A stretch of DNA of 64,000 nt from the NCBI GenBank assembly GCA_963674805.2, contig CAXXNY010000022.1:62001-126000 (forward strand). Direction: 5' to 3'. Every line of letters begins with the position of its first letter. Within the stretch, counting starts at the first letter, position 1. Shown piece after piece: positions 32,636 through 41,761 of the stretch. The notes beneath the pieces were generated by a model. The model did not search any database and was not told where the DNA came from. It was given only the letters and a program-made list of their open reading frames with translations. The DNA is from CALMFG01 sp963674805. GTDB taxonomy: Bacteria > Bacillota > Clostridia > Christensenellales > CALMFG01. Both the position numbers and the translations under genes were made by a program.

Positions 32636-33442
32636 ATGATTATGGCAAAGGAAAGCGACAAGAAGGAGTTAACTGTTAACCGCCAAGTTCTTGAGCAACT
32701 TCCGACCCCTGTTTTAACGGTAGATAAAACTCAGAAAATCACATTCCTCAACCAGGCAGGATGTGAGTTCATTAATCGTGATCTGAAAGACATTGTCGGC
32801 AAGAGCTGTGATGAGATTTTTAACTCAAAATTCTGTAACACTAGCGAATGCAAAATGCGTACAGCGGTCACAAACGGCGAACAGAGCAGCTTCCAAAATG
32901 AGTTCAGCGTCAATGGCAGCACAAGATATGTGGAATGCCATACGGCGCCGCTTCGTGACGATGAAGGCAATATCATCGGCGGCGTGGAGTCCATCATTGA
33001 TTTAACACAGCGCGTACTTGATGACAAAAAGCTGCGGGAGCAGAGCGCAGCAATAAGAGAGATGTCCACCCCCACCATCAAGCTGTGGGAAGGCATTCTG
33101 GTTCTGCCCATCATCGGCGTTATTGATTCGGCTCGGGCGCAGTTCATGATGGAAAGCATCCTGAATAAAATACTGACCTCAGCTTCAAAAGTCATTATCC
33201 TGGATATTCACGGCGTGGCGACAGTCGATACGGCGGTTGCAAACCATCTGATCAAAATCACGCGAGCCACACGGCTGATGGGATGCGATTGTTTGTTGAC
33301 CGGGATTTCCCCGGACGTCGCACAAACGATTGTCCATTTGGGTATCGATATGAACACCATCAACACAACAGCAACGCTGAGCGATGCGCTTGCCGAGGCA
33401 TTTCGGTTATTAGGCATAATGGTAACGACTTCAGAGGGTTAA
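32636..33442 (+). CDS. RsbR-like stressosome sensor (PAS plus STAS)
   Basis: The protein is 268 residues. Residues about 14-125 form a PAS domain with several cysteines (43, 58, 67, 72), and about 147-262 form a STAS domain. The STAS core DIHGVATVDTAVANHLI and LTGISPDVAQTIVHLGID closely follow RsbR paralogues. Thr199 (VDT) and Thr231 (AQT) are placed like the two phosphorylated threonines of RsbR. Bacillus RsbRA has a non-haem globin sensor, while here a PAS takes that place, so a different signal such as redox state or a ligand is expected. Two ATGs (32636, 32642) both fit the AGGAG site. Confidence 0.88.
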   Translation: MIMAKESDKKELTVNRQVLEQLPTPVLTVDKTQKITFLNQAGCEFINRDLKDIVGKSCDEIFNSKFCNTSECKMRTAVTNGEQSSFQNEFSVNGSTRYVECHTAPLRDDEGNIIGGVESIIDLTQRVLDDKKLREQSAAIREMSTPTIKLWEGILVLPIIGVIDSARAQFMMESILNKILTSASKVIILDIHGVATVDTAVANHLIKITRATRLMGCDCLLTGISPDVAQTIVHLGIDMNTINTTATLSDALAEAFRLLGIMVTTSEG

Positions 33443-33448
33443 TCAGTC

Positions 33449-33832
33449 ATGGAAGAAAGAGAACACGAGAAGACATTTAAGGGCAGCTTTGTTCAGAACT
33501 GTTATGTGATTTCGATTTACGATAACATGGAAGACAAGACAATTGAGACGATATGCCAGAATACGGTTTCTATCGCACACGCCAGAAAAGTCAGCGGTGT
33601 AATTTTCAATTTTATTAACGTCGCCATTATTGACACCTATACGATTAACCTGTTTATCAAAACCACAAAAGTCATTCGGTTGTTGGGCCTTAGGGTGGTC
33701 TGGACCGGCCTTAATCCCGGCGTCGTATCATCATTATTAGATTTCAACATTGATCTTGATTCCATCGCTATTAGTCATGATATTCAGCACGGTATAGATA
33801 TCATTAATGAGAAAGCAGACAACAGCCGGTAA
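33449..33832 (+). CDS. RsbS-like stressosome scaffold (single STAS domain)
   Basis: The 127-residue protein is one STAS domain. VIFNFINVAIIDTYTINLFIKTT aligns with the region around the phosphorylated serine of RsbS; here the residue after the Asp is Thr63 instead of Ser. The following ring of conserved residues (VIRLLGLRVVWTGLNPGVVSSLLDF) is typical of stressosome STAS proteins. RsbS and RsbR build the stressosome core that holds the RsbT kinase until stress. The gene sits 6 bases after rsbR and 9 before rsbT. Confidence 0.85.
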   Translation: MEEREHEKTFKGSFVQNCYVISIYDNMEDKTIETICQNTVSIAHARKVSGVIFNFINVAIIDTYTINLFIKTTKVIRLLGLRVVWTGLNPGVVSSLLDFNIDLDSIAISHDIQHGIDIINEKADNSR

Positions 33833-33841
33833 AACAAAAAT

Positions 33842-34291
33842 ATGTTCTCTATAGAAAAAGGCCAATTGTCCCAAGTCAAAGTCTCGGGCAAATACGATAT
33901 TCGTTTATTTAACTCAATGGACATTGAGATTGTTATCGCGGTTACACGGGAAATGGCCAGGAGTGCGGGATTCGGGAAGAATCAGGAATCGATGATCGCC
34001 ACATTAGCTTCCGAATTAGCGACAAATATCATCCGGTATGCAAAACAGGGCGAGATTATCATCCGCATCATACAAAGTCTTGAAAAGGAAAACAAAACGG
34101 GCATCGAACTCGTTGCATCGGACCACGGTCCGGGAATTCAGAATATTCACCTTGCGATGCAGGAGAATTATTCGACAATGGCAGGCAGCCTCGGCATGGG
34201 GCTTCCGACTGTATATAACTATATGGATGAATTCAAGATAGAATCCGCCATGGGAAACGGGACACACATCATAACAAGAAAATGGTGCTGA
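33842..34291 (+). CDS. RsbT-like serine/threonine kinase (GHKL fold)
   Basis: The 149-residue protein has the HATPase_c boxes of anti-sigma-factor kinases. The N box is ASELATNIIRYA (Glu58, Asn62), G1 is SDHGPGI (94-99) and G2 is GSLGMGLPTVYNYMDEF. AMQENYSTMAGSLGMGL matches the RsbT lid region. RsbT phosphorylates RsbS and RsbR and, once released, activates a partner. No RsbU phosphatase or sigma-B is encoded here; the following hybrid kinase may be the output. The first 10 residues form a short N-terminal extension. Confidence 0.9.
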   Translation: MFSIEKGQLSQVKVSGKYDIRLFNSMDIEIVIAVTREMARSAGFGKNQESMIATLASELATNIIRYAKQGEIIIRIIQSLEKENKTGIELVASDHGPGIQNIHLAMQENYSTMAGSLGMGLPTVYNYMDEFKIESAMGNGTHIITRKWC

Positions 34292-34292
34292 G

Positions 34293-34877
34293 TTGAGAGA
34301 AATAGATTCCGGACAAGCCTATCGTGCGTTGCTCAACGACCCGTCGGAATGCGGGGATGTCGGGCTGGTTGAACGCTTTGATCAGACGTACCTGATTGCG
34401 TTAATCGACGGACTCGGCCACGGAAGCCTTGCGCGGCATGCTGCCCTGCTGGCAAGGGACTATATCGTTCAAAACCATAGCCTTCCGGTAGCAGACATCA
34501 TGCGCGGTATGCACAAGCACCTCGCGGGATCACGAGGGGGCGTTGCAGCAATATGCACGCTGGATATACCTTCCGGGCAGCTGACTTATGTCGGCATCGG
34601 AAATATCACTACCAGGCTGATCAACAGTGATTATATCAAGCTGGTGCCAAAAGACGGTGTTATCGGCTTTTCCATGGGAACGCCGGTGGCGCATACATAT
34701 AAAATGAGTCCAAACGGTTTGCTTCTGATGTTTTCTGACGGCGTCAGGGGGCATTTTGTAAATGAAAATAAATGGGAATGGAGAGGACGGTCTGCGCAGG
34801 ATATTGCAGACGAAGTGATTCAGGTATACAGCACATCCACTGATGACGCATCATGCTTGGTTATTCGGTATATCTGA
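34293..34877 (+). CDS. RsbX-like PP2C-type phosphatase
   Basis: The 194-residue protein is a minimal PP2C/SpoIIE domain. Metal-binding Asp residues appear in ALIDGLGHGSLARHA (Asp39), LLMFSDGV and STDDASCLV. RsbX resets the stressosome by removing phosphate from RsbR and RsbS. It starts with TTG one base past the rsbT stop, and no strong ribosome binding site is visible, so translation is likely coupled. The length and place in the rsbR-S-T-X order match Bacillus and Vibrio loci. Confidence 0.88.
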   Translation: MREIDSGQAYRALLNDPSECGDVGLVERFDQTYLIALIDGLGHGSLARHAALLARDYIVQNHSLPVADIMRGMHKHLAGSRGGVAAICTLDIPSGQLTYVGIGNITTRLINSDYIKLVPKDGVIGFSMGTPVAHTYKMSPNGLLLMFSDGVRGHFVNENKWEWRGRSAQDIADEVIQVYSTSTDDASCLVIRYI

Positions 34878-34896
34878 TTTTAAGGGGGAACGATAA

Positions 34897-37605
34897 ATGC
34901 ATAAAATGGGAACCGTCAGGGTTGTCAGCAGGGAGTCCATTGTTTTCCTAAGGGAACGGATTCTGTTTTTGGCTGTTAATCTTGGGATTGACCGAATTAA
35001 GGCGCAGCGAACCGCAAGTGCAGTTTCCGAAATATGCCGCCAGGTTGATCTGGACAAAAACAACCTCGAAATCACCGCTTTTGTTAAAGAGGCGCTGGAC
35101 CGCTATATACTGGCCATCCATTTCAGCGGTCTGAATCAAAAGCCGGTCTTATCCTTTGGCAACATTTTTTTCGACACTTTCTCTAAAGCAGAAGAAAACG
35201 GCTCGTTTACCGTCAGCGCCGCTATCGGCCTGCCGGATAATCCCCGTTTGTCCGACCCTGCCTATATTCAGGATGCCGCCAATCAGTTTTCTATCCAATC
35301 AAAAGAAGAGTTGTATCAGGAACTGGCGGAAAACAATCATCTATTAGAATCCCAATCCTTGCAATTGCAGAACGCCATCAAAGAAGTGGAAGCGGCCACT
35401 AACGCAAAGTCACGGTTTTTGGCAAACATGAGCCATGAAATCAGAACCCCGATGAACGCGATTATCGGTTTAAACAACCTGCTTCTAAAAACTGAACTGG
35501 ACACAAAACAAAATGATTATGCAAAAAAGATCGGCTCGGCCGCACACAGTCTGCTCGGCATACTCAATGATATTCTGGACTTCTCAAAAGTAGAAGCCGG
35601 TAAGCTGAAAATGGAACACATCGTTTTCCGGCTGGAAGATGTCATGAACAACATTTCCAACATCATCAGTATGAAATCGTTCGATAAGGGCATTGAGTTT
35701 GCCATTATACTGGACCACGATGTACCGACCTGCCTTAAAGGCGATCCGCTTCGCTTAAATCAAGTCCTGCTCAATCTCATTAACAATGCTGTGAAGTTTA
35801 CGGAAAAAGGCGAAGTCTTCGTCCATATCAAGCTGAGCAGCCAGGCGGATGACGACGTGACCCTGCTGTTTGAGGTCCACGATTCCGGAATCGGCATGAC
35901 CGAGGAACAAATCGGGCAGCTGTTCCAGCCTTTCTCCCAGGCGGATGTATCCACAACCCGCCGATACGGCGGAACCGGGCTGGGTCTTGCGATCTCAAAA
36001 ACCATTGTCGAAAAGATGAACGGCACACTCAGCGTTGAAAGCCAGCCAAATATCGGAAGCGTTTTCTCCTTTACCGGCATATTCAAAAAGGTAGAAGAAT
36101 ATACGGAACGTATCCGGGCGATCCCTGAAATCATGAAGGGATTAAAAGTGTTGGTGGCGGATGACAACAGCGCTGCCCGCCTTGTGCTTTTTGAATATTT
36201 AGAGCTGTTCTCTTATGATGTCGATCTGGTTGCGTCCGGAAAAGAAGCGGTCAGCCAGATTAACGACAGTTATGACCTTGTAATTCTGGACTGGAAAATG
36301 CCCGGCATGGATGGGATTGAAACATGGAAAAAGATCAAGGATAAACTCAAGGATAAAGTGCCGAAAGCCATTGTGGTTTCGGCATATGATAAAGATGAGA
36401 TTGAAGACATGTGCTACAGTCTCGGCGTTGAAGATGTGCTGTTAAAACCGATTACGCAGTCGACACTGTTTAACAGTATCATGAAAATTTTCGGCGAGAA
36501 GAATATACCTCTGAATCTCGGCGACGAAGCCGCCGAGGCGGTCCGTGATTTGGAATATATCCGAGGCGCCAGCCTGCTGGTCGTGGAAGATAACGAAATC
36601 AACCAGCAGGTGGTTCAGGAAACCCTAATCAACGAAGGCTTCTTTGTGGATTTAGCCGAGAACGGAGAAGTCGCATTGGAAATGATCCAAAAGAACCCTT
36701 ATGACGCTGTATTGATGGATCTGCAGATGCCGGTACTGGACGGGTATCAAACGACCATACAAATCCGAGACAATATCAGCAAGACATTACCGGTTATCGC
36801 GTTAAGCGCCGACGCCATGAGCGGTACCCGGCGCAAGGTGCTGGATGCAGGCATGAATGACTTTGTAACGAAGCCGATTGACTTTGTCCGCCTGTTTTCA
36901 ATCTTAATCAAATGGCTGCCAAAAAAAGAATATCAGCCCGCAGCCGCGAAGCAAAGCAAAAAGACGACTGTCAATACATATGCCTTTGAAAAGCACCTGC
37001 TGTCCTTTGATTTTGACCGCGTGTTATCCTTACTATCAGGCAATCAGGAATTGTATGTCAGCATTCTCCAAAAGTTTAAGAAAAACTACCTTGGTTTCTG
37101 TGATGATCTGATTGATTTACTTCATAAGCAAGAGCTGACGCAAATCAAAAAGAAGCTGCATACCTTAAAAGGCGTCTCCGGAAACATCGGCGCCGACTGT
37201 ATCCATCGCGATACGGCGGATCTTGAAAAATCGCTCACGACCTTAAAAGAAGATGTTTTGCTCAAAAAGCTGGAACTCCTGAATGAAAAAATCGTGCGCG
37301 CAATAAATGAAATCGATATGCTGGATCAAAAGAAGAAGCAGGTAAAAGAATCCAAGCCGAATGTCCTCTCCAAAAAGCAGCTCATGGATACGGTCCGCGA
37401 ACTCGGTGAATTAATCGACTCCTTTGATGTGAAATCAGAGGATGCGTTAGCGCAAATCAGGCGGACTCTCACAAGGATGAACTATGATGATTTGGCGGAA
37501 AAGCTGAACCAGTCAATATCCAACTATGACTTTGATCAGGCATCAGCCGATTACGCTGAACTATTAAAAAAACTCGAAAGCGAGATGAAACATCATGCCC
37601 TATAA
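34897..37605 (+). CDS. Hybrid sensor histidine kinase with unusual N-terminal domain, two receivers and HPt
   Basis: The protein is 902 residues. Residues 1-120 are not a known sensor by motif but recall an RsbT-like GHKL fold without a clear ATP box (RTASAVSEICRQ). A coiled coil follows (136-170), then HisKA with His180 (MSHEIRTPMN) and HATPase_c (N box NLINNAVKF, G boxes DSGIGM and GGTGLGLAISK). Receiver 1 has Asp465 (LDWKMPGMDG), receiver 2 has Asp608 (MDLQMPVLDG, TKPID), and an HPt domain has His755 (LHTLKG). No membrane segment is seen, so it is cytoplasmic. It follows the stressosome genes and probably receives their output through its N terminus; this is an inference. Confidence 0.88.
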   Translation: MHKMGTVRVVSRESIVFLRERILFLAVNLGIDRIKAQRTASAVSEICRQVDLDKNNLEITAFVKEALDRYILAIHFSGLNQKPVLSFGNIFFDTFSKAEENGSFTVSAAIGLPDNPRLSDPAYIQDAANQFSIQSKEELYQELAENNHLLESQSLQLQNAIKEVEAATNAKSRFLANMSHEIRTPMNAIIGLNNLLLKTELDTKQNDYAKKIGSAAHSLLGILNDILDFSKVEAGKLKMEHIVFRLEDVMNNISNIISMKSFDKGIEFAIILDHDVPTCLKGDPLRLNQVLLNLINNAVKFTEKGEVFVHIKLSSQADDDVTLLFEVHDSGIGMTEEQIGQLFQPFSQADVSTTRRYGGTGLGLAISKTIVEKMNGTLSVESQPNIGSVFSFTGIFKKVEEYTERIRAIPEIMKGLKVLVADDNSAARLVLFEYLELFSYDVDLVASGKEAVSQINDSYDLVILDWKMPGMDGIETWKKIKDKLKDKVPKAIVVSAYDKDEIEDMCYSLGVEDVLLKPITQSTLFNSIMKIFGEKNIPLNLGDEAAEAVRDLEYIRGASLLVVEDNEINQQVVQETLINEGFFVDLAENGEVALEMIQKNPYDAVLMDLQMPVLDGYQTTIQIRDNISKTLPVIALSADAMSGTRRKVLDAGMNDFVTKPIDFVRLFSILIKWLPKKEYQPAAAKQSKKTTVNTYAFEKHLLSFDFDRVLSLLSGNQELYVSILQKFKKNYLGFCDDLIDLLHKQELTQIKKKLHTLKGVSGNIGADCIHRDTADLEKSLTTLKEDVLLKKLELLNEKIVRAINEIDMLDQKKKQVKESKPNVLSKKQLMDTVRELGELIDSFDVKSEDALAQIRRTLTRMNYDDLAEKLNQSISNYDFDQASADYAELLKKLESEMKHHAL

Positions 37606-38608
37606 GGTACTTATCGTCGATGATAGTGTCGAAAATATCAATATTTTAAAAGGCATACTCGGAGATACCTACCAGCTGATGGCGGCAACCGGAGGCGAGA
37701 CGGCCATAAAAATCTGTGAAAAGCAGGTTCCCCACCTTGTTTTATTAGATATTGAGATGCCCGGCATGGACGGTTATGAGGTCTGTACCACCCTGAAGGC
37801 AAACCCGCTGACAGAGAATATCCCTGTAATTTTTGTTACGGCCAAAGACCAGGAGATTGACGAAGCCAAAGGATTCGCTGTGGGCGCCGCAGACTATGTG
37901 ACCAAGCCCGTCAGCCCGATGACGGTGATGGCCAGAATCAAAACCCATATCGCCTTAAATAATCAGAAGCTTGAGTTAAAACAGCAGGTATGGGAACAGA
38001 CCAAAGAAATCAACGAGACGCGCATGGAAATCATCAAAAGGCTGGGCCGGGCCGTTGAGTTTAAAGACGAATCAACCGGCCTGCATGTTGAACGTGTCAG
38101 CAAGTACGCATATACCATCGCAAAGAACTACGGGATGGATGATTTCCAGGCGGAGATTCTGTTAAACGCAACTCCGATGCACGATATCGGCAAAATCGGC
38201 ATCGCCGAAGAGATTATCCATAAAGTCGGGAAACTGACCCCCGAAGAATATGAGGAAATGAAAAAACACTGCGAAATCGGGAGTGAAATACTCGGCGACA
38301 GCGAAGCGGAATTAATCAAGGTCGCAAAAACCATCGCACTCCAGCATCACGAAAAGTGGGACGGCACCGGGTATCCGCTGGGGCTGAATGAAAGCAACAT
38401 CAATATCTTTGCCCGCATCGTAGCGATTGCGGACGTCTTTGATGCGCTGACCACCAGAAGGTCGTATAAAGACGCGTGGGACAACGAAAGCGCGGTTAAC
38501 CTGATTAAAAACGAACGTAACAAGCATTTCGATACGCGGCTGGTGGATGCCTTTCTTGATGCGCTTGACACGATTTACGAAATTCAAACCAAATATGCGG
38601 ATGTGTAA
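37595..38608 (+). CDS. Response regulator with HD-GYP phosphodiesterase domain
   Basis: The protein is 337 residues. A receiver domain with phospho-acceptor Asp52 (LLDIEMPGMDG) and Lys in TKPV is followed by a short coiled coil and an HD-GYP domain with MHDIGKIGI, HCEIGSEIL, QHHEKWDGTGYP and ADVFDALTTRRSYK. The HD and GYP residues are intact, so it should hydrolyse a cyclic dinucleotide such as c-di-GMP. The start overlaps the kinase gene by 11 bases, which marks the two as a pair. Thus the stressosome branch seems to end in second-messenger breakdown instead of sigma-factor release. Confidence 0.92.
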   Translation: MPYKVLIVDDSVENINILKGILGDTYQLMAATGGETAIKICEKQVPHLVLLDIEMPGMDGYEVCTTLKANPLTENIPVIFVTAKDQEIDEAKGFAVGAADYVTKPVSPMTVMARIKTHIALNNQKLELKQQVWEQTKEINETRMEIIKRLGRAVEFKDESTGLHVERVSKYAYTIAKNYGMDDFQAEILLNATPMHDIGKIGIAEEIIHKVGKLTPEEYEEMKKHCEIGSEILGDSEAELIKVAKTIALQHHEKWDGTGYPLGLNESNINIFARIVAIADVFDALTTRRSYKDAWDNESAVNLIKNERNKHFDTRLVDAFLDALDTIYEIQTKYADV

Positions 38609-38632
38609 CATATCATATATCCCGCTGAATAG

Positions 38633-38673
38633 AAAAGCCCCTGGCGCACAATTCGCAGCCATAGGGCTTTTTT
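38633..38673. terminator. Bidirectional terminator between HD-GYP and GPH symporter genes
   Basis: AAAAGCCC-c-TGGC pairs with GCCA-t-AGGGCTTTT around a 12-base loop, with T residues on the plus strand and an A-rich start that gives T residues on the minus strand. Confidence 0.85.
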
Positions 38674-38701
38674 CATGTTGATTTCCTTCTCAACAAACTT
38701 A

Positions 38702-40090
38702 TTAAATCAAACGGTCCAACCCGCTGATATCATATTTTTTACCGGCCTTTTTGTTTTCAAGCGCAGTTTGCAGCTTTTGATAACGCGCTTTTGTTACCGG
38801 ATAAAGCAGCATGAACAGCACCGCCAGCCCCATAACCACCGGGCATAAGATGGTAATGACGTTTTCAATACCCATCACGGCAGATTGCGTCTGTACCTCG
38901 GCACCGGCCTGATAGCCGCTGACCGCTAATACTGCGCCCAATGTCTGCATCCCGATCGCCGCCCCCAGTTTTTGGAGCAGTTGCGGCAGTGAGGTGATGG
39001 CTCCGACGCGTCTTTTTGTATTCACCATTTCGTCAATCTCTGCGATATCATAGGTGAACGAATAAAACGTTGTCCAGAAAACTGCAAGACCGATGGAATA
39101 AAACAACAGCATGCCGACCAGGCTGTAGACGTTTGATATCCCGATAAAGCGGAAGATAAACATCCCCAGCGTCGCTATCGATAGCAGGCTGATAACCGCA
39201 AATTTCCGGTCTTTCACTGTCGCAATCTTGGTGGTAATCGGTACAAAAATCACCATACCGAGAACAATGGTGCCGAGCGCTACTGCCATATAGACGTCCG
39301 GATCCACCATCATGCGGTATTGCAGCAAATAAATTAAATCCGCCTGTGCTAACGAAGATTGTATCATATACAGCACAACAAAAACCAGAAGAAATTTAAA
39401 CGGCTTAATCTTAATGACCTGCAGATAGGTTTTAAAGATATTCTCATTGCTCCTGTCTTCCGGCTTAATCAGTTTGATATGCTTGGTTGACCGGTATGCG
39501 ATGAAGCCGAACACGATTGAGATAACCGCAAGCACCGCCGCCGTCATGCTCCAGCTCAATGCTGTTGAGATGTTCCCGCCCTCAAACACACTGACCAGTA
39601 CGACCGGGGCCGCACTGCCGGTGAAGATTGCGAAGGCATTGATAAAGGAGCTTGTTCCCCTGATTCTGGTGCGCTCATCATAATCCGATGTCAGTTCTGC
39701 GCAAAGCGCATAATACGGAATTGTATAAAACGTATACGCAACCCAAAACAACACGGCAATCGCGATGAAATAAGCAACCGCCGCCTCTTGCGAAAGGTTG
39801 AATTTAAAGAACGCAAACACGAACAAAAGCGCCATCGGTATGACCGCCGCCTTCATCAGCCTGCGTTTATCCCGCCCTTTTTTATCCGCCATATGTCCAA
39901 TCAGCGGATCGGTAATGCCGTCAACGGTGATCGAAATCATACTGATAGTTCCGGCAATCGCAGGATTGATGCCGATGATATCCGTTAAAAAAATCAAAAA
40001 ATATGTATAAAACATATTGTATAAAACGGATTCCGAGATGATGCCGGACGCATAGCCCAGTCTTCTTTTTTTCGTTAAGCTGTTTTCCAT
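38702..40090 (-). CDS. GPH-family sugar:cation symporter
   Basis: The protein is 462 residues from the ATG at 40090 (MENSLTKK), with GAGGG upstream; the longer frame adds a non-conserved lead. It has about twelve hydrophobic helices. GTISMISITVDGITDPLIGHMADKKG is the helix-2 to loop-2 signature of glycoside-pentoside-hexuronide symporters (MelB, XynB type), with the cation-site Asp pattern. TIPYYALCAELTSDYDERTRIRG is the second conserved loop. It imports the substrate for the kinase/aldolase/aminotransferase genes that precede it in the operon. The sugar is unknown. Confidence 0.9.
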   Translation of the reverse strand: MENSLTKKRRLGYASGIISESVLYNMFYTYFLIFLTDIIGINPAIAGTISMISITVDGITDPLIGHMADKKGRDKRRLMKAAVIPMALLFVFAFFKFNLSQEAAVAYFIAIAVLFWVAYTFYTIPYYALCAELTSDYDERTRIRGTSSFINAFAIFTGSAAPVVLVSVFEGGNISTALSWSMTAAVLAVISIVFGFIAYRSTKHIKLIKPEDRSNENIFKTYLQVIKIKPFKFLLVFVVLYMIQSSLAQADLIYLLQYRMMVDPDVYMAVALGTIVLGMVIFVPITTKIATVKDRKFAVISLLSIATLGMFIFRFIGISNVYSLVGMLLFYSIGLAVFWTTFYSFTYDIAEIDEMVNTKRRVGAITSLPQLLQKLGAAIGMQTLGAVLAVSGYQAGAEVQTQSAVMGIENVITILCPVVMGLAVLFMLLYPVTKARYQKLQTALENKKAGKKYDISGLDRLI

Positions 40091-40100
40091 GTCTTCCCTC

Positions 40101-41729
40101 TTAACCTTTGGCTTTGGCCAAGACCGCCGGCCCGCCGGCATTCAATACACCAAAGGATTTTTTATTATTATAATACAAACTCTTAAAGATTTTAAAGCCT
40201 TCACTATAAACTTTTCTGTTTTTATCGTTCGGATAATAAACCCGGTCGATTTCGACCATCTGATGCGCATCAGCAAGCCGCCCGATGACGCCAAGCCCGA
40301 CAGCCGATACAATCGCGGCGCCCATCGCTCCAGCGTTCTGCGGATTATGGATGACTTCAACTTCGGTATCCAATATATCCGATAGTATCTGGCAGGTTTC
40401 CGATGCCAGTGCACCGCCTCCGGCCAGCCGGATCATTTTTCCTGTCTTGACCTTTTTACCGCTGCATTCCATCTGCCAGCGTAAATGGTAACAGACACCC
40501 TCGATGACGGAATGGATTAATTCTGATTTTTTAGTTTCAATGCCGATATTAAAAAACATGCCTCTGGCATTCGTATCCTCAAACGGGCAGCGGTTCCCGT
40601 GCAGCCAGGGTGCAAAAATCACATTGCGGCTGCCCGGCGGGACGTCTTTGATGGACTGCATCATATAATCATACAGTTCAACCGCCGTATCTTCATAGTT
40701 GCTTTTCTTCTTTAAGTGCGCAAGCTGCTTGACCGTCTCTTCATAGGCCAGATGGTCTTTAACCCATTCAATACATTTGCCTGCCGTCTCCAGCTCGGCA
40801 AAATAATTATAGGTGTGTTCGTCAGCACCCACGATTCCCGCGATTTTACACGCAATATCCAGCTTCGGCCGTTCAATCACAGTCGAAACCCATCCGGATG
40901 TACCGATATAAATATGCGTATCATTAATCTGGGTTGCGCCGGCTCCGATGCCGATTAGTGAAGCATCCCCGCCGCCGCCGAAGACCGGCGTGCCGGCTTT
41001 AAGTCCGAGTTGTTTGGCCGCGTCGTCCGTAATCCGGCCCGCAATATCCGTACTTTTAATGATACGCGGCAGGTGGTTATCGTTTACGCCCAGCATTCTG
41101 CAAACGCTTTTGCTGAATCTGCGCTTGTTTTTGCGTTTATCCATCAGCATGGTCGCAAAGGCAGAGTCTTCGGTCATCACGAACTCGCCGCTGGTTTTCA
41201 ATATCAGGTATTCTTTAACATCCAGCCATTTATAGACGCGTTTAAACGTATCCGGTTCATTTTCTTTAACCCAGTTATACTTCCACACCGGATCTTTAGA
41301 ACTGCTTGCAACGACGCCCGTCACCAGCACGCTTTTAATCAGCTTAAGCAGGTTCACACCATCGATTTTCAACCCGGCGGCCAGCGTGCTGTGCATCTGC
41401 TTTTCAGCGCGGTTATCCATATAACTCATTGCATGACGCACCGGATTGCCGTCCCTGTCCACCAGCACAAGGCCCTGCATCTGCGCGCAGAAGGAAATGC
41501 CGCTGATTTGTGCGGGCTTAATGCCGCTGGCTTTCAGCAGCTTCTTGGTGGTGCTGCACATGGCCGCCCACCAATCGTCCGGGTTCTGCTCTGCCCCGCC
41601 GTTTTCGACGATGGCAATATCATATCCCTGGCTTTCCGCCCCGATCAGACGAATCTTATCGCCTATGCAAAACAAACAGGTTTTTATTGATGTTGTACCT
41701 GCATCGTATGTGATGATATATCGTTCCAT
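40101..41729 (-). CDS. FGGY-family carbohydrate kinase (xylulokinase-like)
   Basis: The 542-residue protein begins with the phosphate loop YDAGTTSIKTCLF. GISFCAQMQGLVLVDRDG and SYMDNRAEKQM are the first FGGY substrate regions, GGGDASLIGIGAG the middle loop, and RLAGGGALASETCQILSDI the C-terminal signature. Members phosphorylate pentuloses, hexuloses, glycerol or erythritol, and LsrK-like members phosphorylate AI-2. Its operon partner, a class II aldolase, would split the phosphorylated ketose. It is slightly longer than typical xylulokinase (about 490-500). Confidence 0.88.
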   Translation of the reverse strand: MERYIITYDAGTTSIKTCLFCIGDKIRLIGAESQGYDIAIVENGGAEQNPDDWWAAMCSTTKKLLKASGIKPAQISGISFCAQMQGLVLVDRDGNPVRHAMSYMDNRAEKQMHSTLAAGLKIDGVNLLKLIKSVLVTGVVASSSKDPVWKYNWVKENEPDTFKRVYKWLDVKEYLILKTSGEFVMTEDSAFATMLMDKRKNKRRFSKSVCRMLGVNDNHLPRIIKSTDIAGRITDDAAKQLGLKAGTPVFGGGGDASLIGIGAGATQINDTHIYIGTSGWVSTVIERPKLDIACKIAGIVGADEHTYNYFAELETAGKCIEWVKDHLAYEETVKQLAHLKKKSNYEDTAVELYDYMMQSIKDVPPGSRNVIFAPWLHGNRCPFEDTNARGMFFNIGIETKKSELIHSVIEGVCYHLRWQMECSGKKVKTGKMIRLAGGGALASETCQILSDILDTEVEVIHNPQNAGAMGAAIVSAVGLGVIGRLADAHQMVEIDRVYYPNDKNRKVYSEGFKIFKSLYYNNKKSFGVLNAGGPAVLAKAKG

Positions 41730-41761
41730 TCTGGTCTTCTCCGCTTCGTCTTTCCCCTAAT

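Noticed and set aside
41010..41690. 226-codon plus-strand ORF
   Set aside because: It lies wholly antisense to the well-supported FGGY kinase gene and shows no domain; it is a by-product of codon bias.
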